Origin: Tanytarsus gracilentus
Taxonomy: Eukaryota > Arthropoda > Insecta > Diptera > Chironomidae
Assembly: GCA_038502055.1 (NCBI GenBank)
Contig: JAXRKN010000045.1
Location: 5,292,501 to 5,356,500, forward strand
DNA length: 64,000 nt
Reading direction: 5' to 3'
The position numbers and the translations under genes were made by a program. The notes under the pieces are model-generated. The model worked only from the letters and a program-made list of their open reading frames with translations. It made no database searches and was not told the DNA's origin. Below, in pieces: positions 33,318-47,265 of the stretch (positions are counted from its first letter, which is position 1; every line of letters begins with the position of its first letter).

Positions 33318-36300
33318 ATGGACAAGTCCTTTCTCAATACATCTGCGCAATCAGGAATGCGGAAAAATTTTTCTCTTCAGGGCACACCAAAGTCGAGAAA
33401 TATGAGAAAATCAATTTTTCCGAGTGCCCGCTTAAAGTGAGTCGAAAAAAGTTGTTTATTAAAATTGTAATTAAGAATAAATTTTTCAGTGTGAGTCTCT
33501 CGGGTCGCTCAAACGCGTCCACAGCTCAAATTATAACAAGATCAGAATACAACATTGTTGAAGTTTATGGAAATGCACTTCCCATAAAAGTTACAGAGCT
33601 GTTAACCTTCAGTGATCGAAATACGAATGTTTCCGTCAACTATTCAAACAACGGATACGCTTGGGCTGTTTGTGGACGTAAGCTGTTGATTTGGCAATTT
33701 CGAGGTGCATCGAAAGCGGGTCAAGATGTAAAAAGTCTCTCGAAAACACCATCCAGAACAACACCAAGTCAGTGTCGAGAGCTAACTCTTCCTCACTGCG
33801 ATATTGGGCACAAAGCTCGACTCATAACGGTCTTTACAAACGAGGGAAGTCAAACTGCGTCATGCCTAGCTGTTTCAACGACTGGAGATGTTCGTTTCTG
33901 GCCCTCGATCGCACACAATACGTCAATTGATGAGAATGGAATTTTAGAGGGGCAGGAATTTGATCATTTGATGGCATTAAGTTCTCATGAGTACATCCTC
34001 GTAACGACAACTTGTCATCTCGTTCTACTTCAAATGCAAGCTCAAGGCGGACGTCAACGAATCATGCATCGAACAATTAAACCGCCAACTGGATTTTTTA
34101 GTGGTTTTGGGAAGAAATTCGCCAGCATAATCATTGGAATGAATCACAATAGTGAAAGTGAGAATCGACTCATTAAAATCACACAAGAGAGTGTCAGCGC
34201 TAGTGAACACCACATTAGTGTCCTCTCAGATTATTCACTTCAACGTTGGCTCTTCTCATCGGCATCTGGATCTGAATCTTTTCTCTACGAGGATCAAGAG
34301 ATATCGAAGAAAATTAGAGATTTCTTCCGGTCTAAAATGTGGCCAAATCGAGGAAATATGAATGAACCTATTGACTCGTGGTTGCTGGACATGCAGACTG
34401 TCGATAATGGTGTAATGGTTTTAATAGCCGGATGCAATCATGCAATTAGTCCTCAGGTCTTCTTTGCTATGAGTAAGTTGAGAAATTATTAAAGATTTAA
34501 ATTTTAATGAAATAATTAATTATTTACAGTAACAATTGTCGCCGAGCCAGAAGGATTTCAAATTAAGGATCTTCAATTGATTCGCTTCAAAGCATTTTAC
34601 AGTCATCAGCAGCAAAACATTTTCCTCAAATTTAAATTCATAATTAGCCGAGGTGTAGCGTACATCTACAGCGATCGTCTCATCCTTCCAGTAATTCTTC
34701 AAAACAATAGTCCTCTTCAATCGCCATCAGATGACATTGAAAAAATTGAATTTAATCTCCAGGATGATCGATTGTTGGCTGCCGAAAATGTTGGTGGACT
34801 GCCACTTTTCTTCTCGCGCGTTCACGGCATTGTCAGCGTATCGCCATCTGATTTTGAACCTGATTTCTTTAACAACAGCATGAATGTGTCGAACGCAAAT
34901 ATCTCGGCTATTGGTCAAGACGTTATTATGAGTCCACAGAAATCGCAAAGTGTAATAATGATGGATACATCCATGAGTGTCCTCGCACCAAATACAACAA
35001 ACGCTGGAAATTTGACACTCTATACTCTCGATCCTGAAGAGATTCGAGAAAATAATCGTGATATCGTCAGCCAATTTAAAGCCGCATTCATTTATCACTT
35101 GAAGAGAAATTCAGCAATGTGCCAAAGAATTTTAAATGAGCTCTTTGGAAAGGGTGAAGGTGGTCGCGCGGTGGACGGCGATCTCGATAAAACAACACTA
35201 AAAATCGCAAAAGACTTGGCCGAAGATTTGCCAGCATCAGATCCACGTTGGGAAGTTGAGTTAATGAACCGAAGCGCCACAATTGCCCTTGGGAGTTCAA
35301 CTTCAATGCAAATTGTCCAGCAATTACGTGAAAAGAATTTTTGTATGATAAAATTTTGTGAGTTTATGCACGCCGTTGGGCTTTGGAGTAAACTCACTGC
35401 TGTTAATGAGAAGGGAAAGGCTAAAAGCACTGCCTGTCTCCTCTCCGATCTAAATGAGAAAATTGTTACTGCCATCACAATTAAATGTCTTCATCAGGCT
35501 CACGTGAGAATCATGGACGAAGCCATCGGAATGATTTTAAATGATGGAAACATGACCGCTACTGGCAACTTGACAAATCAAGATATTTTCTATACAAATA
35601 TCACGAAAATTCAGGATATATTTAGAAAATTTACGGAAATAATTGAGGCACTCGTTCAACAGGAAGTGCCAAATCATCAAATACAAAATGCCATTGTCGA
35701 AGTGAACACAATTGTTTTACACGTCCTGCAAGAGATTATAAAATTCCGCGAGAAAAATATCGGTCTCTATAAAGCATACAATACCGATGAGTTTGAGTAC
35801 GAGTACTTGCCATGGACTGCCGCAAGTGACGAAGGTGGCTTACGTGACGCTCTTTTACAACTTATTCAGCTCACTTTGCAGCATGGAATTCGATTGAATG
35901 GCGAGACTGAATATCGTTTCAAGCACTATCAACAGATGACAGATCTCATTGATTTTGTGCTCGATGGCCGACGAAATTATTTAACGAGTATTCGAAATAA
36001 TCCCGAAAAGTTGAGCATTTTACATCATCAGTATGAATCGCAGAGATTTGATTTAATTTATCCGCTCGTTGAAGATGAACATTACGAGATGGCGGCAAAG
36101 TTGGCGGAAAAATATCTCGATTTTCAAACACTGGTCATCATTTGCGATCGAACCGGCAATCAGCAGCGCCTCGATGAGTACATGGAACGATTTAAGGCAC
36201 AGAATTTCTCGCAGTTTGCAATCAGCTGGCACATGAAGCAGAATCGACAAGGTGATTTATTTGAACGATTCCGCAATAATCAAGTTGAGCTTGCGAAATT

Positions 36301-37022
36301 TTTAAATAATCATCCGTCGCTCGCTTGGGTTCAATTGATTTTTAATGGCGAAATGACAAAGGCTGCTAGTGTATTGATGGAATTGGCGATGAATGAGATC
36401 GAGTTGGTCGCTAGAAAAAAGGTAAATTTACTTTATAATTATATTATTTAAATTTTTATATTTAATAAAAAAATTTTCACAGGCAATGCTCTCACTTGCA
36501 AAATTATCAGCATTCGCTGCCGACATCGATCTAACGGCACAAATTGAAAATATTAATCGCGAGCTTCACCTAATCGCACACCAATTTGGCATTGATCAGG
36601 AAATTTACACCGCTATCGGCTTTGACATGGACAATTTACGTGTCCTTCAACCCGAGGAAATGATTGAGCTTTACATTTCCGAAGACTACACAACATCGAC
36701 GGAAATTGAATTTAGAAAAGCTCTCGAGCTGTTGTCGTATGTTGACGATTCAATTGATTATCGAAATAAGATTTGGTGTTCGGCTATCAAGAAAGACAAT
36801 TGGCTCAATTTCAACATGGACGCTCCACTCGATAAGATTCGTGAGACAATTTTCTATAAACTTGTTGAGCTCTGCTATATTCTCGATAATAGCGTTGATG
36901 TGTTTGTACCACCGGAAAATGCTCTTCTCACATCGAGTGAGTTGGAGAATTTGTTGAATGAAAAATCCTTTGCATACCTTTTAAAACTTACTTACGAGCA
37001 TATTCGTGAGTCTTTTAAATAA
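33318..37022 (+). CDS. Nup133: Nucleoporin NUP133
   Basis: Y-complex (NUP107-160) scaffold nucleoporin of the nuclear pore. Exons 33318-33436, 33490-34472, 34530-36421 and 36483-37022 join in phase to 1177 residues (human 1156). The N-terminal tail (MDKSFLNTSAQSGMRKNFSL) is basic and Ser-rich. The beta-propeller follows, about residues 60-480, with NGYAWAVCGRKLLIWQF, CLAVSTTGDVRFWPS and SRGVAYIYSDRLIL. The rest is alpha-helical: ILNELFGKGEG, LHQAHVRIMDEAIG, EYEYLPWTAASD, and YPLVEDEHYEMAAKLAEKYLDFQTLVIICD, which is characteristic of the family. The last exon ends the C-terminal NUP107-binding helices. AATAAA lies at about 37041. It is the second nucleoporin gene within 10 kb. Confidence 0.95.
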
Positions 37023-40000
37023 AAAAATTTGTAGAAGTTAAAATAAAAATTTTGAGATGTTTTTAAAGAAAATTTTAAATTAAATTCTACTTTAAGGATT
37101 CAAACTTAATTTAGGTTAAAATTTTTAAGAAAATTGAAATAATTTTACTTTCAAACTTTCGAGATCAACCGAAAAACTTTTTAAAACACGAAAGGAAAAC
37201 TTTTTCTCCTTTTCATCCTTTGAATGAGTTATTTACTCACTTTTTTTATTTGATAAGGGATTTACCCGATACTCTTTTGAAATACGTTATCGCTAAAAGA
37301 AAAAAAGGATTCGAGAAAGGCAAAATGTTGAGAAAATATTTCAATCAATCTTTCATTTCTTGTCTCTACCGAGAAGAAAACTCAATAAAATATCTATCGA
37401 ACTAATGAAACGACATAAAGTTTTTGCAACACATAAATTGATACAAATTTAATTTACTTCGTTTCACATTGTGAGCAGTATGTTGAGTAGTTTACGTTAC
37501 ATTTCACTTTGGGCTTTTATTATTTTAGAAAGAAAATTGAGTAATTTGATTTGATATAAAGAATAAAGTGACAAGGAACTTTTTGGTAGGTCGAAACAGC
37601 CGTTTCGCAAAAGCTCATGGCGATGGATATTTAATTCATGTAAAATTTATCTTAGATGGTCTTTAAAATTGCTGCAAATTTTCGTCTCAAACTTAAACAG
37701 AAAGATTTTCAATTGAACTTGCAAAGTTTTAATGGCTAAGAAAATAAATAAAACTTTTTCCGAGAGTTTAACAATGACGTAAAATGAAATAAAAATATTG
37801 TGGATATTTGCTTGTTATTCTCGTTCAAGTGGAAAACTTTCAACTGCCACATTTCTTACGAAATTTCCTTTTTTATTTGCTCTTGAAGTCTTGCGAAAAG
37901 GTTCAAGTGAAAATAAGGTTTTCCGCCTTGTTGTGGTTAGCGAATAAATTTCATCTTTCGTTTCGCAAATCTTTAATAGAATTTATGCAAAAGTTTTTGT
38001 TCAATTGTTCAAGTAAAGTTTTTTTTTATAATTTCTAAAGTGTTTTCATAAGGTTTATAAAAAAATATTGTGAGTTTCCTGAAAATCAAATCTAAATTTT
38101 TAGAAAAAGCTTAAAAGCCCAAAAAACGAGTGTTGTCACACTTTTATGCCCTTTGGCACTTCAAACTTTTTCACACTATCATCATCACGTAAACTCGTGT
38201 GTGCGGGATGAAAATTATTCAATCGAAACTAATTAAAAACTTTGACTCGATGCATAGCAAAACTTTTTTTCTCTCTCAGCAATTTATCACACATACTCCA
38301 CTTTGAGTTCCGGTACACTCTCTGCACATAATCAAATTTCTCCTATCAATCAAACTCAGTCTCGCTGTCACTCCCTGTTGATACCCTCCCGCCAGTCCCA
38401 TTATCATCGTTTATTCGCTCGAGCTAAATATAATGACAATCATTATCGTGTCGTTTTGCGAGAAAGAAATTAGACAAACAAACCCTCGACAATTGAATGT
38501 AATAAAATAATACTCGAACGAATTACGTGCCTCGAATTCGCATCACGAAGAATGTCGGGGAAATGAAAAATTTCCGCGAATATCGGAAAATTTTCTTAAG
38601 AGTGATTTTCTCAGACTTGGGTCAGGCGACAGAGCAATGACATTTTTGGCAATTTAATACTGAGAGACAAATTGGGGGATCCAAATCTAATATAGCGTGA
38701 AATTAAAATTGTTTCTGTGACTTGATTTTGTTGTAGTGGACATAGAAAAAATTTAAAGTCCTAAAATTTGAAATTTTGAATTTTAAAAATGCTAAAATAC
38801 GTTAAATTAAGTTTTAAATACGAAAAATAAATTTTGAGTGGGAAATTTAAAATTCAAATTTTAACGGTTTTTTTGCTATCCACACGTGGGATTTTAGATA
38901 CTGTGAAATAAATTCATGTAAAAGTTTTTCTTTAAAGAATTTTTCGTCGAATTAATTAAAAAATATTTAAAGACTGAATTTTAAATTAATCAAAAAAAAA
39001 TCCATGAATTCAACTCGATTACATAATTTCAATTCATTCTCTGCTTCATCTCATTCATTGCCATAATTTTACATTCAATGAATATTTTCCACGTTAATTT
39101 CAAGAAATGAGAAAAAGGCAGGAACTAAAAATATTGATTTAAATCGATTTGCTCAAGTTGGAAATGAAAATTAAATTATACACCTAAAACACAACTCGAG
39201 AGAGATTTCGATCTGACTTCGAGTGAACACATAAAACATAACTTGATTATGTTGCAAGAGAGATAGTAAAGCGGAGAGAAAAAGATTGTCGATAAAATCA
39301 TGCTTGGAATCTAATGAATTCGGTAAAGAATGCGAAGGGAAGTAAATTGACTTCGATTTTCCGAAACGAGTCGAAATGAATTGAGGGCATGCAAGAGAGT
39401 TGTGATCATCGAAAATGAAAATTCTTTTTATGATCTCGTTGAGTGCTAACGATGTTTATGAATCCTGCATCCATATACCTTTTTTTTCGAGATGGTCAAA
39501 TTGGTAATTTGTTGCCGGATTAACTCGACGCAGAAAAAAGTGTAATAAGCTCTACTGAGTAGGGTGATATTTCTTGGTCATCGTGAAAAAATATTTTGAT
39601 TATATTTTTGAGATTTTCTTCCATTAAAATATTTAAAATGCAAATGTGAAATTTAATTAAAATTTTTTAAACTAAAAATTTAATTTAATTTTTCAAACAC
39701 GTTTAAAAGTAAAATTTTATCAAAATTATTTAAAATTTAAGTGAACTTAAATTTCCATAAAATTCTCAATATGAGATTTTTATTTTTTATGATTCAAAAA
39801 TTTTTATCTTCATAAAATTCTCACCTGTCATTTTACGCACGTGGCTGCAAAATTTGTTTGACATCTCGATGAAAATAAAATTTCGACAAAGATGTTTCGT
39901 GCATAAAAGACAGAAAATGTCAGTTTATTGTCTCCAAAGAAGCAAATTCGAGCATTCAAGATGAAATTTTGATTTATTGATTTATCAAATCGTGTGCATG

Positions 40001-43000
40001 GCTTTTATGTGTTCCAATCGAATAAAAAAAGGTTTGATAGGATTATGGAAAGGGTGCAAGATAAGAGAAAAATTGCTTTTGCGATTGATTTAGACACTAA
40101 AGAAAGATAAGAAGATGATACGAAAATTTTTTGGTAATTTTCCGAATGATTTTCTCAACCATATATTTGCTTCAATTAATTTACATCTTAATGGTGTAAT
40201 TGGGATCCCTCCAAGGTCCATCCATTCCACATGATTCCTTACTCAATAAAAAAGATATAAAATTTCCTCACTTTTAATGCTTTCGGTCAACCTTTTTCCT
40301 CCCCTACAATTTCATTCCGTAATTTAACGTAATTTTATTTATTTTTATGTCGGTAAGCAGAAAATCCAACATCCTTCCTCATCTAACAAATCAAACGCCA
40401 TTTCTAAAACTTCTTTCCTCTCACTTTTCTTTTTCATTCTTTCTATCTCAAAGGAGCTTTTTTACAATGTGTAGCGCCCATATGAGAAAAGTATAACGCA
40501 CACAAAAAAGTCAGAGATGAAAGCAGTTCACGTATCCACATGAGAAAAAACTTTTCTCCTTACCGAACAGAAGGGAAATAATCTTTGAGGAAAAAATGCA
40601 ATAAAGATTTTCACCGAATGAATGTGCGAACATACGCAAGAAAAAAAGAGAGAAAGTGAGTGAAAGAAAAAAAAGCCTAGCGTGGTTTTTATTGTTATAC
40701 GATTGAATGAGGATGGAATAACTAATCACTATATTTTTTCCATTGAAATTTATATTGGCTATGAATTTATGAGAATAAATGTTTTGCGATATTCCCTGGT
40801 TAACATTTTGTTGGATCTTAGGTGGTTGAATTAATGTGGGAGATTATTCACGTGATGAATTAATTTAAAATTTTATTTTTTCGCCTGAAAGTTATGCAAA
40901 ATAATAAAACTATAATTTATCACCTTGAAGCTAGGCAACCAAAAGTTCCAGGAATTTCCCACAACATTTCTTTTCATCGACAAAGTGCCATCATCATTGT
41001 TGTTTGTAGCATTAAAGCGTCCAGCGAGCGACTGAAGCATTTAATTCGTCGGCATGTCCCTACGACATTGTTTGCTTACATCATGTATATCACTCTCATG
41101 GTTATTGTTAGTTGTGCGAGATGAGAATGAGCAAAATAAATTGCTGTTTTTCGTTAACAACTTTTTGCCTCTCTCAATGTCACGTTTTCGCTTGACACCG
41201 GAAAATAATTAATTACATTATTTTTTTCGTGTTATTTCCTTCGACTGCCCTAAATATGTATCGACGGCGATGGTCGCAACCGCTTTGATGTGTTTATGGG
41301 ATAAAATTTACTTAAATATTTTTTGGAGGGTAAAAATTTAATTAATTTGTTCGCGGAGATGATCGCAAATTAATTGTATAAAATATTTGAATCGCCCTAA
41401 AAGGGTTTTTGGACTATTTGTGGGTTAAACAATTTTTAATTCATAAATTGTAAACCGCCCAGAGAAAATCAGAATTTTCATAAATAAAAAGACAAAAAAA
41501 CTTTCTTCACGTTTAAATTTATTGTCTTAAAAACTCTTAATAAAATTTACTTCTTCAAAAACTTTTTAATTCAATCATTTTGTTGCCTTGAGCTTCCTCC
41601 CGACGAACGAACACGCGTGTACTTTTAACCATTCTTTGCTCTTTATTCAATTGAATTCTTCTATTCAATTTTAATGGAAATTTAATTAAAATTTAATGAA
41701 GTGAAAATATTTTTAAAGAGAATATTGTTGAAAATTTACACAAGTCGCTCTCTAATTTTCTGTCACGTCACAAATTTGCATCCCTACAAGCAATTTAAAA
41801 ATCGGCATGCAATGAGTTGGAAGCAGGCATGAATGAGCATGAGGACAATGACAGAATTAAATTGAGAGGGCAATGAGAAATGAACAAGCTTATTGGGAGT
41901 GTTCAAAAATATTTTTATTGTGAGTTATCAAAATTTTTAAAATTTATCAAATATTTTAAAAATTAAAATTTTAACGGAAATTCAAAATTCAAAAAACGTT
42001 AATTATTTTAAACTTCCCATTTATTTCTTCCATCTCCAGCTAAATTCCTTTCATTGCACTACTGCCAAAAATGAACATCAAGAGAGATGCAAAATTCCTT
42101 TCGAAGTGTATAGAATTTCACATATGAGACAACTATAAGGGACACGAGAGCACCGAAATGTGGGAAACATGCAGCCACAAAAGATGTTGTTTCAAAATGC
42201 GATTATGTGTGTTTATTTCGTATACACAAAAGCATGAGACACAAGCGAAATATAAGAGAGTAGAAATTGTTTGGAGCCCACCGGGCAGCTCCATTTAGAG
42301 CTTTGCATTATTTAATAGGTCAATAGGAAGGAAAGCATGCAAATGCACTTTAAAATCTCTAATTCATGTATGCTGTCTGTTATTTGCAAACCGATGTATT
42401 ATGATCGAGTTTGTGTGTGTAAATGTGGTCACTTAGAATCCTTAGTATGGACACAGAAAAAAAAGTATTGAAGTTTAAATTTTTTGGCGATAAGCTAGTT
42501 CAAAAATTTAATTTTAAATCTCAACTTTATTATATTTTACGAAATTTTTTGAAATTTAATTTTTTTAAATTTTTAAATGCACCCACATTACATTGTGGTA
42601 TGTAAATGAGTGGCTGACCGTCGTATCTGATTTACTCATGGGAAAATCCTTTGTGATTATAATTTTCTGTGTCATCGTCATTAATTTTGCATCCGGATGA
42701 TGTACATAATTTTCGGAAAGTGTGGTTGCTATTGAATGTAAATCCAAACTTTATTGACTCACAAATTCTCTTTTTGAATAATCCGATTCTATAATGCCGG
42801 GGTGTGAGAAAAGTTCATGAATTTTTAAATGCACTACAATTTTCACATCACGCTCGCATAATCAATTCAATTGTACTCAGCCGATATATGCGAGAGCTTT
42901 TTTGTTCATCGATGTGTGAATAAACTCGTTCCGTGTCCTCTTCTCTCATCGATGGCGTGTGTTTTATATCATGTCCGAGAGAGTTGCAAATGCAAAATTG

Positions 43001-43999
43001 GAAATCGGGTTTAAAAAAAGAGAGAGACGAGAAAATTGGGTCAGTGAATTTGAATGAGTTTGCGGATTTCTATTGGGGAGATGCTTTGTAGCTTATTCGC
43101 TGCAAATTACCGTTACTCAAAACTGGAGGTTGAAAGAGATTTTGATGGATTTTGTTAGATGTTGATGAAACTTGCAAATTTTTGACAATTTTAATCAAGC
43201 TTGAGAAGCTTTTGAAAAAGCGTTCAAAATTAAAAAAAAATATTTTATTTTTGAATGTTTTACAAAAGTTTTTTAAAAAGTTTCAAAACAAAATTTCTAA
43301 GTTTTAAACTTTGTAAAACGACTCAAAATTATAAAAGCTTTATTTAAATTTTAAAAAAGCTTTTCTAAGTTTTAAAGTCCCAAAATTATTTTCAATCCCC
43401 AAAAAAGCATCGAACTGACTACACACATTAACACAAATGTGCATGCTCTGTTGCATCGAATGCTCATTTACAGTTAATGACCACGAACAATGCTCCACCA
43501 ACAACAATCTATCCCACATTGTTATCTCTCTCAACAACTCCTAATTAGTGCTGAAAATTTCCACAATTAAAACGAGATTATGAGGATGGAAAATAATCCG
43601 AGAATGAACTTGAAAAAATTATCATCAACTCGAGATTGTGGTCGGGGGTAAGTGGAAGCATAAAAATAATCTGATGGGAAAATATTTACTTAAATCTCTT
43701 TCGCTCTCTCTTTTTTCGGCGAATTACTTTTTCATGATGTCAAATTATGTGCAAAAAGGCGATGTGGAAAATCATTGGAAAGTCATGAAAACTCCACAGC
43801 TGCATAAATATTTGCTTTGAGGAAAATAAGAAGAAAAAGTTTATCAATATCGTTCTGTGACGAGAAAGTTTTTAACAAAAGCTTCGATCGGAAATGGAAG
43901 TGGAAAGATAAAAAAGGATGGACACTTAAAATAATTTATATAAAAACAATTGTAACGACTTTTTAAATTTTGAATTTTATTTCCAACTAAAATATAATT
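37023..43999. other. Gene-poor interval, nothing recognised
   Basis: About 7 kb of AT-rich DNA between NUP133 and the RS-rich ORF. Open frames (for example 37220-37405, 37808-38038, 40511-40729, 40894-41124, 43340-43537) encode compositionally random peptides. I saw no tRNA, no clear TIR element and no protein motif. It may hold regulatory DNA or introns and UTRs of genes whose exons I did not recognise. Confidence 0.5.
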
Positions 44000-44470
44000 T
44001 TAAATTTGATTTTCACTAAACAAATCTTCTTCTGTACTCTCCGCTTCTGCATCGCCAAAGACAAAAATGTTTGGACCTTCAGTTGGTTCAGGATGGCTAC
44101 AAAAAATGACTTCTCCACGGAGGTTTCCACAGAAAGTTCCGCCAGATTCCAAAAAACTTGAAAGAAAGTCAGTTAATCGTGAACCAGTTGTCTCTTCATT
44201 TTCATTGGTATTTTGCGATGACCGTGGATCTCTTGAGCGACCTCGTCTTGGTTCACTCTGATCACGACCGTTGGACTCAAAACGGACACGACTTCGATTG
44301 CGATTTCTTTCTTGATCTCGAGCACGTGAACGACTGCGATTTTGATCAGTTTGTGTTGGGGTTTGAGTTGATTGTTGCTGCTGTGGTTGTTGTGGAATTG
44401 ATGAAGAAGTCGAGCCACAGTTTTCTTTCTCTTTTGGCTCTTCCTTGATTTTTTCTGATCGACGCGACAT
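44000..44470 (-). CDS. Unknown RS-rich protein
   Basis: A 156-residue single open frame with a real ATG start (MSRRSEKIKEEPKEKENC). The order is: a Lys/Glu-rich start, a Ser/Pro/Gln tract (IPQQPQQQQSTQTPTQTDQ), an Arg/Ser-rich stretch with alternating R-S and R-N pairs (about residues 44-85), and a more structured C-terminus (RLTDFLSSFLESGGTFCG, then EVIFCSHPEPTEGPNIFVFGD) ending in an acidic tail. RS-like stretches often bind RNA or splicing factors, but I recognise no domain and do not assign a function. GC and codon use exceed the surrounding DNA, which favours a real gene. No intron needed; upstream 5'-UTR exons are possible. Confidence 0.65.
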   Translation of the reverse strand: MSRRSEKIKEEPKEKENCGSTSSSIPQQPQQQQSTQTPTQTDQNRSRSRARDQERNRNRSRVRFESNGRDQSEPRRGRSRDPRSSQNTNENEETTGSRLTDFLSSFLESGGTFCGNLRGEVIFCSHPEPTEGPNIFVFGDAEAESTEEDLFSENQI

Positions 44471-46380
44471 TTTTGAAATTTTATGAAGTTTTGTGGAAGA
44501 ATTTTTTTTAAGGTTACTGAGATGAAATTTTTTTCACTCAAATTTAAATGAATTTTAAAACTTTCCAACCCTTGCGATTACATTAAAAACTCCTTTCAAC
44601 TTTTTTTTCTCTGGATTTAATTTTTAATTCTCGAGAGTGAACTTTTTTACAATAGCTTGAGTTTGTCTACATCTAAATCGAAAGTGACACAACAAAATGA
44701 AACAAGTCAAATCTAAAAATCGATATAAAATTTTTCGCAATAGAAAGTTTCAGCAATTGGAAATTGATTTAATTCATTTTCGTTCACTGCTAATAGAATC
44801 GAATGCGACAATGAGTGCAGAAAGCAAACTTTTCAAATTAAATCCGATTATTTACTTAAAGCTGTTAGCAGATCATTATTTATTTTCCCTCTTTCCTCAT
44901 AAAACGTATGTTGAATCAAGATTAGGACGTATAGAGCGAAAAATAAGTTGTGAGTGGAGAATAAAAAGTTGTTCATGTGAAAACGAGACCAGAAATGGCA
45001 GTGGATACAGTCGGAGAGTATGAAAAGGAAGAGTAAAAGAAATGAAAAGTTTCCTTTTTCACTTATTGTTGGCGGTCGAAGACCGAAAGTCTGTAACTTG
45101 GACTAAAAATTTTCGTTGCTCGAGTGGAGATAAAAAAAATTAGAGAAGTGGAAATTATTTCGAATTTGTTTAGGAATTAAGAGAAGACGACATGAAAATT
45201 CACTCAGGGATTTTTGTGAAAATCCAGGATTGACTTTTTTATACATTTAAAAATAATAAAACCGTTAACTTTATTAGTAAAATTTTTTAAAAATATAAAA
45301 TCGTTAATTTTATCGCAAATTTCTCATAAATAAAAAACATTTTCAAAGCGTCAAGAAATTCATTTAAATGTCAAAACACTCAGACACAATCAATTAATCT
45401 TTCTTCGGTGTAGTTCATTCTATTAAATGCTTTTTCTGCACGCTACAGCACAAATTTTCCTCCTACTGTCTCACCGGTTTGTCTTGACATTGAATTATCT
45501 CATTAAGGATTTTTTCTTCTCCGGCGAGGTGTCAGCAAAGAACAAATTCCTTTACGTGATGTGAAAGTAAATTGAAAGTGATTTTGAGTCAGCATGTGAA
45601 GCATGTGTGACAAAGATGCTTTTTCCTGCCTTTTCAGAGATGTTCGTGCGCGTTTTGCTTCGCTTTGCTCATATTGAGAGGCAATTTCTCAGGTGCTAAA
45701 AGTCATCAATCAATTTGATTAAATGAGGGAAAATCGGAGAAATATTTCCGTTTGTTTTATTCGAAAGGATTTTGATCTCTTATCAAATGACATTTTGACT
45801 GATTATAATGGAGTGGATTTTAAATGAGGAACAATTTTAGGGGTGAGGACGAAAAGTTTTGTGATTTTTTTAGAAATTTATTTAAAAAAAATTAAGAAAA
45901 CTTTTAATGAACATTTTTAAGGACATTCACAAAATTTTAGTTGGAATAAAAAACAAATTTTGAACCAACCAACTCTGATAGCTTTTTTAAATTCACCCTT
46001 TAATTTTTCATTCCACATAACTTTACTTCTTTGAAAAAGCTCCCCTTTTTTCGTTTTCGTTTTCATCTTCAATTTATCATCTCTTTAGCAAATAAACCCA
46101 CCGGCAGCAACAGTCTCTCGATTGCGATGATAAAAAAATATTGTTATGAATATTTCAGTGTCTCGTGAAATGGAAAGAAATGAAAATTTCTCATAATCAC
46201 AAAACATTTTTCAAGGACTCGTGAGAGAAATTCTCTCGCACACATTTTACTCTCGAAAACGTAAAATTTCATTCATAAACTTCATTCAGAAGTAAAAAGC
46301 TTCTCAAAAATTTCTCTCACAATTTTCCAGCGATTTTCAAATTGTTTTTCTCTCGCTCTCATTTTCTCTCACTGCAAGGA
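44471..46380. other. Intergenic, nothing recognised
   Basis: AT-rich spacer upstream of the RS-rich ORF and of the candidate promoter at 46.38 kb. The open frame at 44697-45023 has no recognisable motif. Confidence 0.5.
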
Positions 46381-46382
46381 TG

Positions 46383-46420
46383 TATAAAAAGGATACAAAA
46401 AGAAAAGTTTGAAACAGTTG
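46383..46420 (+). promoter_or_regulatory. Candidate TATA/initiator promoter upstream of the Dscam-family gene
   Basis: TATAAAAA at 46383 is followed 33 bases later by an initiator-like ACAGTTG with its A at 46416. A splice-donor-like AAAGTGAGTG follows at about 46542, so 46416-46541 could be a 5' exon. It would contain a short upstream ORF starting MDKKFLFYFHCH. Linking it to the exon at 49781 is inference only. Confidence 0.35.
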
Positions 46421-47265
46421 CCGGCAAGTGCTCAAAGCGTGATCATCAACTTAGCTCCTGGATTTTAGTGAGATAAAATATTCAATTTTATGGATAAAAA
46501 GTTTTTATTTTATTTTCATTGTCATTCGCTTTTCGGAAGTCAAAGTGAGTGCAAGTAGTTGATGAACTCTAATGGATAAAAAAATCGTGTGAGTGACAAC
46601 TGGATTAAATATTCACATTATCCATTCGGCATTAAATAATGAACCCGAAAATATCGCGCTCGACACCACTCAACTAATCAAATAATTGAAATTGAATTTA
46701 CAAAAAAACACTCTCGCGCGTGTGTGTGTACATTGCAATCATAAATTAATGGAAATTTATTAAATATTTAGCCATCATTATCGGATATATGTGGAGCGAT
46801 GATTTGTTGATTCAAGTAAAAGTTAAATACATTTTTAGTGAGCAAGGGGCGGACATTTGAGGTTTTGAATTTGGCGGTCCATAAAAATAAAGCAAACGCC
46901 AAAAATCCAAAACTCTGACTTGAAAAATATTTCACGCCTTTGAAAAATGAAGTGAGGAGAAAAATAATGGAATTTTGTGGTTTGTTGAAATAAAATGAAG
47001 AAAAATTAAAAAGTTTGTTGAAAAGTTCTCTAATAAATTATTTACGAAAAAAATATAAATGAGCTTCTAGCTAAATCTTCTAAAAAATTATTTTGTGGTA
47101 AATTAATGTTGAGAAAAGTGAGTGAAAATGAAAAGTTGCGAAAGTCATTAGAAACAATTTTTATACCGCGCTAACCATAATTTAGGTAAATGAACTTTAT
47201 TATCATCTTCCTACTCATAAATTTAGCTTTTTTGACGTGAAAGTCGAGCAACAATTTTTTGGGAT

